Shown here: positions 45,790 through 57,089 of the stretch, piece by piece
How positions within the stretch are numbered: position 1 is the first letter of the stretch
Layout: every line of letters starts with the position of its first letter
Assembly (NCBI GenBank): GCA_026874595.1
Contig: CM049309.1
Coordinates: 41,431,079 to 41,495,078, forward strand
Direction: 5' to 3'
DNA length: 64,000 nt
Source of the DNA: Sipunculus nudus
Taxonomy: Eukaryota > Annelida > Sipuncula > Golfingiida > Sipunculidae
The notes under the pieces: model-generated
What the model was told of the DNA's origin: nothing
Databases searched by the model: none
Seen by the model: the letters and a program-made list of their open reading frames with translations, nothing else
Position numbers and translations under genes: made by a program

Positions 45790-47064
45790 ATGGCAAGTAT
45801 CGAGTGCAATCAAACGTCACTGCTGAACTTCGAGGACTTTGTTCCTCCCTGTGTAGAATCCGGTGGCATTATCAAAGAACCTGTGTATGAAGAATTCAGT
45901 GCTCTGGTCGTAAAAGCAAACGAATGGATCAGCAAACACCCGGAGATACAGCTAGTGTCCTGTGAAGTCCTGGAAGTTCCGTGCAAACCCAACATCAAAG
46001 GCCACCCTTCGAAACCAGTCGCTCCAGAGAACGCCTATTTTGAACTTGAACTGACTGAAACTGGTTTTCTCTTGAATCCCTTTATTCACGTTCTGAGGAT
46101 GTGGTATGGTATCCCAGAAGGGAAAGACAGAACGAAATCAAGGAGATTGTCTTATATAAACGTGGTCCCACAGTGCTCTGATCCTGGGGGGATTTTCAAG
46201 TCGCCCAAATTTGAGACCATGTCCGATATGATGTCCAGGCTTAATGCTATGCTTGGGGAAACACCGATAGACGGCGAGCTTATCGGGGTTCACACCTACA
46301 ACATCCGTTTTAACAACTGGAAAGAGGTCAACGCTGATAGCACATTTTATAATGGATCCGAATCATCCAACAATTTGCAAGGGCTTCGTGTATTTTTCAT
46401 GAAAGACACTCGGCACAAATGTAACCATATTGATTTTGTCGATTTTGCCCCAGAATGTGTTAAAAGGAAGAAAAGCGTCGTGCAGAAATCGGAACAGGAA
46501 ACACTCAATGTGTTAAGCGGGCGGGCGGCAAAATGGCTCAGAGACAATGTGGACATTAAATTTGTAAACCTGCAGACTGTTTGGAATCTTGCCCACAGTT
46601 TGTCCAAGGAAGGCAGGTTTGACACCAAAAAGGCGTTTAGTAAAACAAATCCACCAGCCTATGTTATATATTATCTACGCCTTTTCTATACGCGTGAAAA
46701 AGGCGACAGAAACGGCACTGTTGAATTAAGCACTGCTGACATAAGCACAAAGTGCATGGTCCCAGAGCCCACTGAAAAGGGCACTTTATTCAAATCTACA
46801 AAGTTTGAAAGTATGGCAAGTTTGAATCAACGCATGGTGTCCTGGCTTGAAGGTCAAGGTAACCTGTATGTCATGGCGGCTGAGACAATTCCGCTTCCGT
46901 GCACGCCTCGTGAGAAGCCCATTTGTGACCTCACGGCGACATGTTACTCCAGTAAACTGGCTGGATTTTTACCATTGCAATGGGTTTACACACTGAAGGT
47001 TCATGTGACGGGAATGGAGGAAGAGAGTGATCCTGACGGATCTGTGATCCACTTCCGGTGTTGA
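45790..47064 (+). CDS. Four-repeat cytosolic protein of unrecognised family, 424 aa
   Basis: I do not recognise the family. The frame is complete from ATG to TGA with no break and contrasts with the AT-rich, frame-poor surroundings. It holds four diverged repeats of about 100 residues, starting near residues 14, 123, 216 and 316. Each begins with a P-x-C-like turn (PPC 19-21, PQC 127-129, PEC 221-223, TKC 320-322). Next comes a segment like GGIFKSPKFETM or GTLFKSTKFESM, then a helix ending in W (NEWISKH, AAKWLRD, VSWLEGQ). Each closes with a strand such as VLRMWY, GLRVFF, YLRLFY or TLKVHV. Repeats 1 and 4 keep a second Cys (VPC, LPC). There is no signal peptide, membrane segment or catalytic motif. 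The sequence ends in HFRC. It is presumably an intracellular protein; the function is unknown. The coding part appears to lie on one exon preceded by a 5' UTR intron. Confidence 0.85.
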   Translation: MASIECNQTSLLNFEDFVPPCVESGGIIKEPVYEEFSALVVKANEWISKHPEIQLVSCEVLEVPCKPNIKGHPSKPVAPENAYFELELTETGFLLNPFIHVLRMWYGIPEGKDRTKSRRLSYINVVPQCSDPGGIFKSPKFETMSDMMSRLNAMLGETPIDGELIGVHTYNIRFNNWKEVNADSTFYNGSESSNNLQGLRVFFMKDTRHKCNHIDFVDFAPECVKRKKSVVQKSEQETLNVLSGRAAKWLRDNVDIKFVNLQTVWNLAHSLSKEGRFDTKKAFSKTNPPAYVIYYLRLFYTREKGDRNGTVELSTADISTKCMVPEPTEKGTLFKSTKFESMASLNQRMVSWLEGQGNLYVMAAETIPLPCTPREKPICDLTATCYSSKLAGFLPLQWVYTLKVHVTGMEEESDPDGSVIHFRC

Positions 47065-47769
47065 GCAGACGATTTCCGCTTACTGACAGTGCCCTATTGG
47101 TTTGCATGGCGGACATCAAGATTTTCAGTTTGCTTGATAGCCAAGGAGACTAACGGTGTACATTTAAAGTGACGTTTGTTCCGGGAAGGATATCGGGGAT
47201 ATTACTGATATATTTTCAAAGGCTGTTACCGACGGAAAGAACATGATTAACAGGTATGATTAACAGGCACACAGACCAGTTATATCATCCTGGCGATAAA
47301 ATGGATGGTCATGGCCTGAATGTAGTTGTATTATGTGCTACCAGCTAAGATACCCAAAATTAGAAAGCCGTTTCTTGGGTTCATAAACTGAGAGTTTGGA
47401 GCAAAACATATTTGTTAACTACATGAAAGGCTGTCCGCAGAGAGAGTACGGAAATATTTGTTATTCTGTTCTACTGCCATTGATACGTTTTTCCCCTAAT
47501 GTTGTGACACCAGAACCGACCTTTATGAAAATTAAAGAAATCACTCCGTGCTCTGAATCTTTCATACTTATCCCGCAAGAGATATGTAAATGTATTTAGA
47601 GGAGAGAAGTTTTTTTTTCAAATTTTTCAAATTCAAGATGTCGTCAAGTGAGTGGTATTTAGTTCTTACGTCGAGCACAAAGAAACCGGTATGTTGTTGT
47701 CTTGAGAAACTGTTAACCGATCAAGATGACAAATATGAACTCTAATATATAACTGTTGCCTGAATGAAT

Positions 47770-47775
47770 AATAAA
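47770..47775 (+). terminator. Candidate poly(A) signal of the 424-codon gene
   Basis: AATAAA about 700 bases after the stop codon. Others occur further on (for example near 48404), so the real 3' end is unknown. Confidence 0.35.
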
Positions 47776-49044
47776 AAATAACATAATGTCAATTGTAGGA
47801 TGTTTTTGTAAATGAGTATATGTCAATATGGATATATTGCGGAAGCCATTTAGAGGTATTATCTGTTAACGGGAGCAGTCTTCTCTTACACAACGGGCCT
47901 CCGTCGACAGAATTAAGACGGGGAAAATGTCAAATGCAGACGATGTTTGCCCACGGCCAAATCTATCTTTGACAATACTCCATAAATGAAATCAAAAACC
48001 TTCATTAACAGACCTTACGATCACCCAGGAGCCAAGCTTCATTCATAATGTGCTTATTAGAAAATGTTGTCTTTCGGTCGAAAAACACGTATGTATTATT
48101 TCTACCCGACCTGGATCTATGAAAGCTTATGTCACGACACGCAGGCCTGATTAATTAGAGTGACTGGTGTTAGTGACTTGAAGGTGTGTTTCCATGACAA
48201 CCAATGCCTCATCCTGCTTCAAATTGGCATAATCTTAATACTTTGTCTTGTTCAGAAGACGAGCGACCACGCAAATGTTCATCACCCATGAGCACTCACT
48301 TGCTGAAAAACTCGAAGTCACAAAGGTGTTTCAAACTTAATAACTGCCTTAGTTCATGAAAATTCTTTGTTTGCCAATTGGACTGAAGTTAAGAAAAAGA
48401 CAATAAATATATGCCGTGAATGTGACAGATGACTATAAACTATAAGGTGTTTACAATTATATAACTGTGCAAAATGTTTTATGTAAAAATAAAGAGCTGC
48501 CCCTTTATACCAAGCAACAAGTCATGACAATCTATAACCTCAAGTTACAGTGACAAGAAGTTTTATTTGATATTATGTTAAACAAATTATTTAATTTGAG
48601 AATTTTAATTAGTGTTATAAAGATTATGATTACTGTAATTAAGGGGAATTAGGCCGACATTTACCAAAATTAAAGTAATGTTCAAACCCTTATTACACCA
48701 ATTCAATTTGTATCCATACTTAAAGTAGACAAAAACTGATCTGTCCGTCCATCATTTCTAGATCTTTTCGAAATGAAATGTTGATAACATTGAAAAGGCC
48801 TAGAAAGAAAGTCACTTAGAGAACGGATGTTTATGAAGTTCAAAGATAGACAAAGACGCCATGCCCTACATATTTTAGCTGGGAAATTCTCACGGTCGGG
48901 GAAACAAAAATAGATAAACTCAGAACTCGTACATAACGCTTCAGTCATGCATTTTGCCTACATTCTTGAACTCTGGACAGACAAGTTGTAAAACGCTCGG
49001 CACTCTCCGCTGGCGTCCCGGGTGAGATCCCCGGAGAGGCTATG
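47776..49044. other. Gene-free stretch
   Basis: No gene recognised. A GC-rich CCCGGGTGAGATCCCCGG at 49017-49034 resembles a tRNA T-arm, but no other arm is present. Confidence 0.4.
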
Positions 49045-50700
49045 AGAGGATTTATTTATTTCAAACATCTTTTACCAGGATAGCCTATATTCAGCTCATT
49101 TGCTGGTTTTCAACAGGGTCCTTGATAAAGTTAGAACATATAAAATGAATAAAATATACATCATACAGATACAGATTAAACATGACATAGTGCTATATAT
49201 ATTAAATACATAGTTCAATATATAACGCGAACGATTAATGTTTGTTATGCAGTAATGGATCATAGTCGATACATAGAAGACATTGAAAATAAAATAAAAT
49301 ACATACCAATTTCAGGAAATTGATGAAAGGTAGATTTATGGTAATATACAAGTTAGAATTACATAAAATTGTGCTATCGTCGCATCAAACATCTATATAA
49401 ACGTTTAAAATGGTCGTGATCAGAGGCATTCAGAGGATAAAGGCAGCTGATTCCATAGATATGGACCTGCATAGCTAAAACTAGATTTAAAACGTTCACT
49501 CCTGGGCCTGGGTAAAATCAAATTATGGCTGTCAGAAGACCGTGTTTCATATGGCATCCGTTGCAACCTGAGAAAATTTTTAAAATATTCAGGTACGTCT
49601 TCAGACAACCATTTATATACAAAAGAACACATAAAATATCGATACCTTTCTTCCACAGTCATCCAACCTGGATGTTTAATTAATGACGCAGACGAAGTGT
49701 TATTGTCAAATTTTTTTGTGCGTGCTTGCGGCTTTGCTCTGATGCTTTTGGACTCTATTTAAATAAGATTTGAAATAATTGCCCCGAACAGGTATGCAGT
49801 AATTATGTGTATGAAAAAGGGCAAAATATACGTAAATTCAAGCTGGAAGTCGACAGTATCTTACTGAGAAGAAAGATTATTCGTAATTTAGATTTTAATT
49901 TTTCGCATAGAAGCTGAATATGCTCTCTCAAGTCAGATTAGAGTCAATGATTATACCTAATAATTTCGTACTCTGGATAGGATGTAACGTAATATCATTT
50001 ATAATGATCCCTAAATCGAGAGATCGGGTTTTCTGATTTTGGCCGAATAAAATTACCGTGGATTTTACAGGGTTTATACAAAGTCGGTGATTATGTAACC
50101 ACTTAGGAGCGATGTCAATAAGTTTCTGAAGGCGGTTAGTCACCTCAGTAGGTGAATCTGAGGAAGTATATCATACATTTCTCTTTTAGATATTTAGGCA
50201 AGTCATTAATATACGTACATAAGGAATAAAACTGGACCTTGAATTGTGCCTTGAGGGGTCCCGTTATTCAAAAGAGAGTTCTCCATTCATACATACTAAT
50301 TGTCTCCTGTTAGACAAATAATTTTTAAACAAAATAACTTCAGTATCAATGACGCCGTATTGTTTTAGTTTGCTTAGTAAAATTGAATGATTTAGGCTGC
50401 CAGATCCTTTTCTTATGTCCATGAAGCAAGCTGCAGTAATTTTATTATTGTTCATGTTTGTTAAACATTCATCTATTACTGTGTGCAGTGCGAGAGGCGC
50501 AGATCTCTGTGAGAGATAAGCAAATTGTTTATCCGAGAATTCTTTGGCTGTAGTTGCCTGCCCTAGGTCGGTGGTTTTCTCCAGGTCCTCCGGGTTCCTC
50601 AAACCCTGCACACTACCGAATGCCAACAGTATGTTTATAATTTTTAAAAAAATCTTAACCACGGAGAGTGTCTTGCATTAGGTTTTAAGTTTATATATTA
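49045..50700 (-). mobile_element. Decayed CR1-like LINE of a second family
   Basis: Minus-strand frames preserve broken parts of a reverse transcriptase: near 50390-50450 FMDIRKGSGSLNHSILLSKL (finger/palm start), near 49930-50140 a region like LHNHRLCINPVKSTVILFG, and at 49430-49660 the C-terminal TVEERYRY, RPRSERFK and SYAGPYLWN motifs shared with the LINE at 16.3 kb. The 3' end on the minus strand reads TAGGCTATCCTGG to an AAATAAATAAAT tail at 49045. Sequence differs enough from the 16.3-kb copy to be a separate family. No endonuclease remains; it is 5' truncated. Confidence 0.8.
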
Positions 50701-51847
50701 ACCCTCTTTCTTGAGTTCTTCATGTCACACTTCACAAGAGCTTATATACTAGTGATTAATTAATAAATAAATACATGACCATGATGCCGATCAATTGATG
50801 CAGTAATGTCTTATGATAATCTGCCATGTACATTGTCCGTTAGGCCATAAAGCTGCGTATTGTAATAAATATATGTGTGTGGCATTAAGGATTATTTATC
50901 TTGTGCAGACTCCTCTCGAAACAAGAAATAAAGACAGATGCTATTCCTGGGACTACAATACACCGGAGATTAGTAGAGTCCTTTAAACGGCGGGACTTAT
51001 TAATCTATTGATAGTTATCGCACAACAAAGCAGATGATTTAAAACAGCACACACGCAATATGTAAGAATGGCAGGTGCTTCTAGACAATACTGCACATTG
51101 TACAGTCTACTCGTACATCAGACGATCATCCTGTGTCACCAATGGAACACCAAATTATTCATTTGGAAAACAATCAATTAACAGAGGTGAAAGAAACATC
51201 AGTTTTCATAACATTATTGTTCAGGACGGGGTAGCATCTGGTTCCCTAACAATATAAAATAATTTGTTATCTTAATAGTAAATTAAAGGTCAATTAAGCA
51301 CGTGTTCTTTTGTTTGTGCTGTTGAGGTATAACCAAGAACGGAAGACCTGATGTTCGTGTACGGGTCGCGTTAAGAAATAAATAAAATCTTGAATTTTCT
51401 TTAATTTCTACTGGAAGTTTCCTGATATTCGATTTTTAATTTAGTTATACAACAGAGCTTGGTATCGGTTCGCAGATTCAGGTACAATGCGAATGGCGAT
51501 ATACTTAAAGCGATACTCGATACGTTATGACGATACCCTTTTTCTTTGTTTAACATTTCTGACCAAAAGGTCTGAGGATTAATCTACCATTATCATAGAG
51601 AAACTGAGACCTATATATACATTCATCATCCAGTCGATCATATAACACCACGTGACCTTATTCAAGTCTTGAAAAGGTAGCAAGGGAAGAAAAAATCAGC
51701 TTAATCTTTATACATATCTCTGATTATAGTTTAAGATGGTGTTGTATGACTTATATCTATATTTGTGAGCTGTCTGTTTATTTCATCGATACGACGGTAC
51801 AGCATGCATAGCATACCAGTAACCGTATCTATGTGGCGTATCGATAT
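50701..51847. other. Gene-free stretch
   Basis: No gene or repeat recognised. Confidence 0.4.
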
Positions 51848-52003
51848 TGTTACGGGGTGACATAAAAGCGGACCGAACTGTCTCGCTAGTGAGGCTTGCT
51901 TTTCTAGCGAAGCGGTTGGTACGCCGGACTTGTGCGCCACCGACATGGGTTCGAATCCCGGATCGCTCCAGATTTTTCCCCTGATACATTTGTCTTCGTA
52001 ACA
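51848..52003 (+). repeat. TRIM-2 5' LTR with tRNA-like core
   Basis: An A-box-like TAGCGAAGCGG (51905-51915) and a perfect B-box GGTTCGAATCC (51948-51958), 43 bp apart start to start, fit the spacing of an internal pol III promoter. TGT occupies the anticodon position. The 5' acceptor strand is not complementary to the 3' ATCGCTCC. Confidence 0.85.
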
Positions 52004-52006
52004 AAA

Positions 52007-52018
52007 TGGGGGCTCGTC
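52007..52018 (+). promoter_or_regulatory. TRIM-2 primer-binding site, tRNA-Pro type
   Basis: TGGGGGCTCGTC is complementary to the 3' end of tRNA-Pro over 12 bases, three bases after the LTR; it diverges after that. Confidence 0.75.
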
Positions 52019-52122
52019 TAACGTGACGGTTTACTTTGTGGCCCAGGGAATAAGCGCACCAAAGTGTGACTCCTGGGATAATTAGTCTTGTTCTGAAAGC
52101 AGAACGCTCTTAAGAGGGGGTG

Positions 52123-52278
52123 TGTTACGGGGTGACATAAAAGCGGACTAAACTGACTCGCTAGTGAGGCTTGCTTTTCTAGCGAAGCGGTGGGTACGCC
52201 GGACTTGTGCGCCACCGCCATGGGTTCGAATCCCGGATCGCTCCAGATTTTTCCCCTGATACATTTGTCTTCGTAACA
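52123..52278 (+). repeat. TRIM-2 3' LTR with tRNA-like core
   Basis: Same length as the 5' LTR, with an intact B-box at 52223-52233. About 97% identity between LTRs suggests a fairly recent insertion. Confidence 0.88.
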
Positions 52279-54077
52279 AAATATTTTGGTATATTGATAC
52301 AGTCCTAGTATACAATTTCCTGTCACTGCCAACAGGCGCGGTGAGGGCTCTTTGGCAAAAACAAAATAACCAGGGTTTTTTTTTTGTCAAAATGACGAGA
52401 ACACATATTTTCATTGGATCAGCTGATGATAATATATAGTAGTTTGGATACGTTAATTTGACTTTTATTGACAAGTGAATTAAGGGACCAAATATAATAA
52501 CAGAGAGAAGAAAAACACCTCGGTCTGCCGAGAAAAAAAAAATCCTGGGATCCAAAGCTGATACCTGCAAACATATCATGTTCTCAGAAAAAAAAATAGT
52601 GTGACCGACATTTTTTTTTATCTTGACCTGTGAACTTAAGAAATCAAACTCAGAATGATGAAGTTTTATATAAGGATTTAGATATCAAAGTTGTCCAAAA
52701 CAGACCTATGAACTTTTTAAATGTGTTTGGAAATGTCATTTGGACGATGTGCCCTGATGTGACCTTTTGGTACTCAACCTACCATCTTGCGAAAGTGCGC
52801 ACGAACATGGTGATAAAAAATGTACCGAAAAGAACTATACCTAATCCCTCGCTGGTATGTGTCCTGAACAATGACAAATTAGTCCCCGGCGTCGGACTTG
52901 TGATGATTTTCTCCTGGTATTATTCAGCAAATTGTGTTGCGGTAAAACCTTTTTTGCACTTTGGGAAACTGGAATGCAGGGGTTAACGTGATTAACTACA
53001 CGTGACTACCATACCGAGAGTCCCGGGTACATCTTAGTAATTACAATCACTCTAACTTCGGATTACATAAGACCAATAAGGAACTTAATGCATTTTTTCT
53101 CTCAATGCATTTTGTTCTTGACCTCACAGGAAATGAATCTTTAACCATAAAAAAACTAAAAAATGGGGGAATACCCCCATTGAATGACACTTATGCATGC
53201 GTGTGTTAAAAATGTGAATCTTGGTTTACGTATAGTGTATTATATAGTACAGGCTCCTTTAAATACGGCTCAAGTTCCAACCATGCTTTAATTTTTTTTA
53301 AATGGGGGGAATTACTTTCATTCCATGTTACTACCGAAAATAATTAGTTAAGAATTAAATAAGGTAGCAGATTGGGCAAAACACCTATATTTTAACGATC
53401 CAGTTGTTTCATAATCATATTAGAATCATTAGGCATACATTATTTTAAATCTGGTACAGTGTTCTTTCTGGTGTAATACATATTTTTTACATTTTTGTAT
53501 GATATTTATAATATTTAAATATATTTTTTTTTAATTTTAAAACATTACACTTTAAGTGCTTTTAGTGCTTTAAGAACCAAGTAACAGCAAGCCACCTTTT
53601 AGGAGACTAATATTATTTACATGAAATATCTCAAAAACATTTTTGTCTCTTTCCACCTTAAAAATTGAAATTTTAATTTGTATTAAAAAATTAAAAATAC
53701 AATTTCAAACAGGAAAACACAGGGTAGAGGAAAAACTCTTTTGAACTATTGTCATATGGTCTAATATTAGTCCATTAAAAACAGACTTTCTGTTACTGGG
53801 TGCTAGAGATAATGTACCTTTAAAAAATTCAAATTTTTTAAAATGTAAAAATATTGTCTTAAAATGAATGAAAAAAATAGAAAATAAAGTATACCATCAG
53901 AAGAACATTGTAATAGGTTTAAAATATTGTATACTTATATAATTAGGGGTCTATAATGAATTAAAACAACTTTTGGATTTATTTTAGATATAGGGCTTTT
54001 TGCCAGTCCTGTTGCCTCAAATAAACTCCTACATGCTGCTTTGTAAAACATGAGGAACAATATAGACCATTAAATAT
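52279..54077. other. Very AT-rich gene-free stretch
   Basis: The plus-strand frame at 52630-52986 opens with GTG; from its first ATG (about 52711) about 92 codons remain, with no recognisable domain. Otherwise homopolymer-rich DNA. Confidence 0.4.
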
Positions 54078-54383
54078 ATGTTCGCTCCAGAGAGAGAAGT
54101 AATTCTTGTCAATGGCTTTCCAGTAGGTGGCTTAAATGAAGAAATAGGTGTTTTTCTCGAGATGTCTGAAAGCCAGATTGCGGCCGTAATTGTTATAAAC
54201 CGAGCCAATCCCAGTTGGCGAAGGAAAAATCACAGGGGCCTGGTAGAGCATGAATCATGGGAGAAAGTTAAGAAACGAAAGGGGGCAGCAAATGATCAAG
54301 GTCGTTATCATCCGCGAATCCATTTAAGCCGAAATTCAATTCAGGATATATTAAGAATATATGAAATTGATGACAATGTATAA
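54078..54383 (+). CDS. Possible small protein or exon, 101 codons, unrecognised
   Basis: An ATG-to-stop frame in very AT-rich surroundings. It starts with an acidic/hydrophobic half (EVILVNGFPVGG, EEIGVFLEMSESQ) and continues with a basic middle (NPSWRRKNHRG, WEKVKKRKG). Composition is more protein-like than neighbouring frames. I know no matching family, there is no clear splice site or promoter, and it could be chance or a remnant of a mobile element. Confidence 0.25.
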   Translation: MFAPEREVILVNGFPVGGLNEEIGVFLEMSESQIAAVIVINRANPSWRRKNHRGLVEHESWEKVKKRKGAANDQGRYHPRIHLSRNSIQDILRIYEIDDNV

Positions 54384-54568
54384 TATGCCTTAAATATGCT
54401 TCTCCGCGACTATGTAGGCCTTAAATCTGATGCGGCGTCTCCAAAATTGTATGTAGTTGTCACACATGCCAATTTCGGTCCTTCTTTTCGTGGGATCTTT
54501 AGGGAAACTGATTGATCATCAGATCGGATTTACAATCAGACACCATACAATGGCGGTGTAATTGCATG

Positions 54569-54652
54569 TAACGGGACGGTTGATTGGTTTTTTTTATCAG
54601 GGTACTTGTAACGGGACGGTTGATTGGGTGTTTTGACGAGGGTACTTGTTTG
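54569..54652. repeat. Two ~42-bp direct repeats
   Basis: Each copy reads GTAACGGGACGGTTGATTGG, then a T-rich part and GAGGGTACTT or CAGGGTACTT. Confidence 0.85.
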
Positions 54653-55583
54653 TAATCGACGTGCTTGGGACTCACAAGTATATGTAATTGGAGACCAGGA
54701 TATTTGATCAACGCTTCTCATAGTCTAAGAGACATCTTATGAAAGTAAAATTTAGGTCTTTTAACTGACCCCATTGGTAGAACAACCTGCTCCCCACGCA
54801 AGCAAACAATATACAGTTAGCTCTGGTTGCTTAAATTGTCAATTATGTGTTACTTTAATACGCCAACTTCGTTATTAATATGAATGAGTCAGAGAGCGTA
54901 TACTTCCACCAAGTCACCAGTTTTAAACCGTCTTGGGCATATAATCATTTAATATCATAAACTCATCCGTAATAATACTCAACACTGCAAATTTATGCAC
55001 ATGTCAAAACGGATGAAAATTCATTCATAAAGAAATTATGGAAGACATACAGACAAACGAAACTGTAACCTGAATCAACTTTAAAACTTTTAATCTTATC
55101 TGTAACCAGTTGCACGATAGTAGCGACCAATCACTTCATTAGAAACTTCACAAACTAACAAACAGACATGTTAAATTCCCCTCCTCACTGATGGAAAAAT
55201 CACAGAAAATATTTTAAAATTGAATCATTATTTAACACCAACACTTCATGTTTGACCCCCTCCGCCAAGTGTACGTTACTGTAGGACAAGCGTTATGGCT
55301 TGTGTTATTCCAATCTTGGATGATATCCCTTATGCATGCTGGGGTTTTGCTTTAAAAAGGCTGTCTGAGCACGTGCATGGAGGCTGAAAGCTGCTCCTGT
55401 TTCACATAAATACAGGGAAAACCGGACTAAGGAAGGTAATTGTTATTTTTTATGTGACAATGTTGCATTGGGTAACTCCCGCTAAATACTAGTCATTTAT
55501 ATTATCATGAAACCTGTATTATTTGATATCATCAGCACTACTAAAACCTGCACTGCATAAGTACGGCAACATGTAAAGCTATG
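54653..55583. other. Gene-free stretch
   Basis: No gene or repeat recognised before the Gypsy LTR. Confidence 0.4.
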
Positions 55584-56223
55584 TGTGACCGGAGCCCTGG
55601 GCACAATGGGTTGGTTTGGATAGCCTCTGTATGTTCATGGGGTGTTCACACTGACCAAGCACTCACAAACAGAAAAAAACAGTCCAGGTTGCAGCGACTC
55701 TGTTTTTTTCCACTGTCATCTCAGAGATTTAACACCTCTGCTTACAATCACAGTTCCTCAACTGACAAGACATCCACAGCTGATAATAAAACCCTTCAAC
55801 TGACGTAACACTCAGCGTCAGAGATCATTCGGCTATCCGGAACCAACACTCTGATACCAGAAAACGTCAGGAAAACACCAGGGAAAACACCCAGGAAAAC
55901 ACCAAGGAAAACACCCACTTGACGTGTGGGTGCTTTCAATCCCTGTATAGCAACAGCATAGGTCCTCAGACAACTCAGCCCTGGACCGGCAATGCTTTCC
56001 GTCTGACCTGAACCCGCCATGTGCTTCTCTACAAAACCTATATCTCCGGTGAACTTCGGAACTTCTATCTCGGAAACACCCGAGTACTATTGTAACCTTC
56101 TGTACATATCAATAGTTCAACCTCGGAAACCACGAGTATTACCGTAACCTTCCGATCGTAGCCATGCCGTAAACTATCAAAACAGTCAGGCCAAAACACT
56201 ATATTCCCTATGGCCTGGCCACA
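55584..56223 (-). repeat. Gypsy 3' LTR
   Basis: 640 bp; TGTGACCGG on the plus-strand left edge, GGCCACA at the right. Compared with the other LTR it has an extra ~38 bp near 55760-55800 and ~8 bp near 56055. A GGAAAACACC-type short tandem repeat lies at 55868-55917. Confidence 0.93.
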
Positions 56224-56240
56224 TCCATCCCCCTTTTATC
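56224..56240 (-). promoter_or_regulatory. Gypsy polypurine tract
   Basis: On the minus strand AAAAGGGGGATGGA directly precedes the 3' LTR, the plus-strand priming site. Confidence 0.7.
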
Positions 56241-56612
56241 TATATCCGGTCCCCGGATATCCGCTTACTATATTCATAATACATTCGCAATACTTCCTAT
56301 CTTCGGAAAAAGTAACCCTCCTAAAACTCATTCTAGAGTCCGCTGCTTTTTTTTTATAGATAATACACATTATCAACATCTTTAAACTAGTAAAAGTTTC
56401 CAAACTGGTTCATACGGTCGTCTCTTTACCTTTAAGAGGTTCAGACGCCTCCAGTAAACTACTGTTAACTGATCTTGGTTCCCGATACGGATTAGAATGG
56501 CAACCGACTGTCATCCTACGGGGGTATCGTCTTTGTGGTGGCGTAGTCCGTTCAGAAATCTCCGGCAGAACATCTCTGGGATTTCGATGATTCCCGCCCT
56601 TTGAACGAAATA

Positions 56613-57089
56613 TTATGTATCGGTCTGGGATTCCTCTTCCCCTGATGTTTCACCTTTCTCATCAGATTCTGAGCTCTGTCGGTCCAGCTTCTTGTCGAGC
56701 AAGTATTCGGTCAGATTCTCACGGTTTACCCACTTTGGGTCACCATTTCCATCAGTCCGATGTATCTTGTACACGTCTTGGTGTCCTAAACTTTCAAGAA
56801 CCCTATAAACTTCCGGACTGTATGTGTCAGCTATCTTATGTCGACCAGGAATTCCCAATGCCCTCACACGAACGTATGTACCTGGTTCTAATGGGGCTTC
56901 ATTTGCCGTTCTATTGTGCCTCCGCTTCCTTCCCTCAGCAGCTCGTCTAGCACTCTCTGCTGTCAGTCTGTAGGCATCCCGTAACCTGAGTTGATGCGCA
57001 GTGACCCATGGGATTTCGTCCCTAAGGGGCTGTTCCCTCTCGAAACCAAGGTAAACATCAATCGGCAAGGTGGGCCCCCTTCCAAACAT
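56613..57089 (-). pseudogene. Gypsy integrase C-terminal part
   Basis: The 158-codon frame starts MFGRGPTLPID, a landmark after the integrase catalytic core, and continues to a GPY/F-like region (VYRVLESLGHQDVYKIHR). It ends in an acidic tail (SDEKGETSGEEE). A one-base shift around 57100 separates it from the core. Confidence 0.85.

Larger units (their letters stand above)
51848..52278 (+). mobile_element. TRIM-like miniature LTR retrotransposon with tRNA-like LTRs (TRIM-2)
   Basis: Two 156-bp LTRs (51848-52003 and 52123-52278), starting TGTTACGGGG and ending TTCGTAACA, differ at only about five positions. The 119-bp interior has a tRNA-Pro-type primer site (52007-52018) and ends with a GAGGGGG purine tract before the second LTR. 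There is no coding capacity; the element would depend on another retrotransposon for its enzymes. Its LTR shares layout and blocks with TRIM-1 (GAGGCTTGCTTTT, TAGCGAAGCGG, GTTCGAA). No exact target duplication was found (GATAT against AAATA). Confidence 0.88.

Noticed and set aside
49010-49040. tRNA T-arm-like CCCGGGTGAGATCCCCGG
   Set aside because: No D-arm, anticodon arm or acceptor stem nearby.
51731-52579. Minus-strand frames with repeated VAHKSGVPTASLEKQAS phrases
   Set aside because: The repeated peptide is a translation of the two TRIM-2 LTRs, not a protein repeat.
52630-52986. 118-codon frame
   Set aside because: Starts with GTG; shorter from the first ATG; no recognisable domain in very AT-rich DNA.
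56224-56612. Envelope-like gene after integrase
   Set aside because: No open frame remains between integrase and the 3' LTR, so there is no sign of an errantivirus-like envelope.
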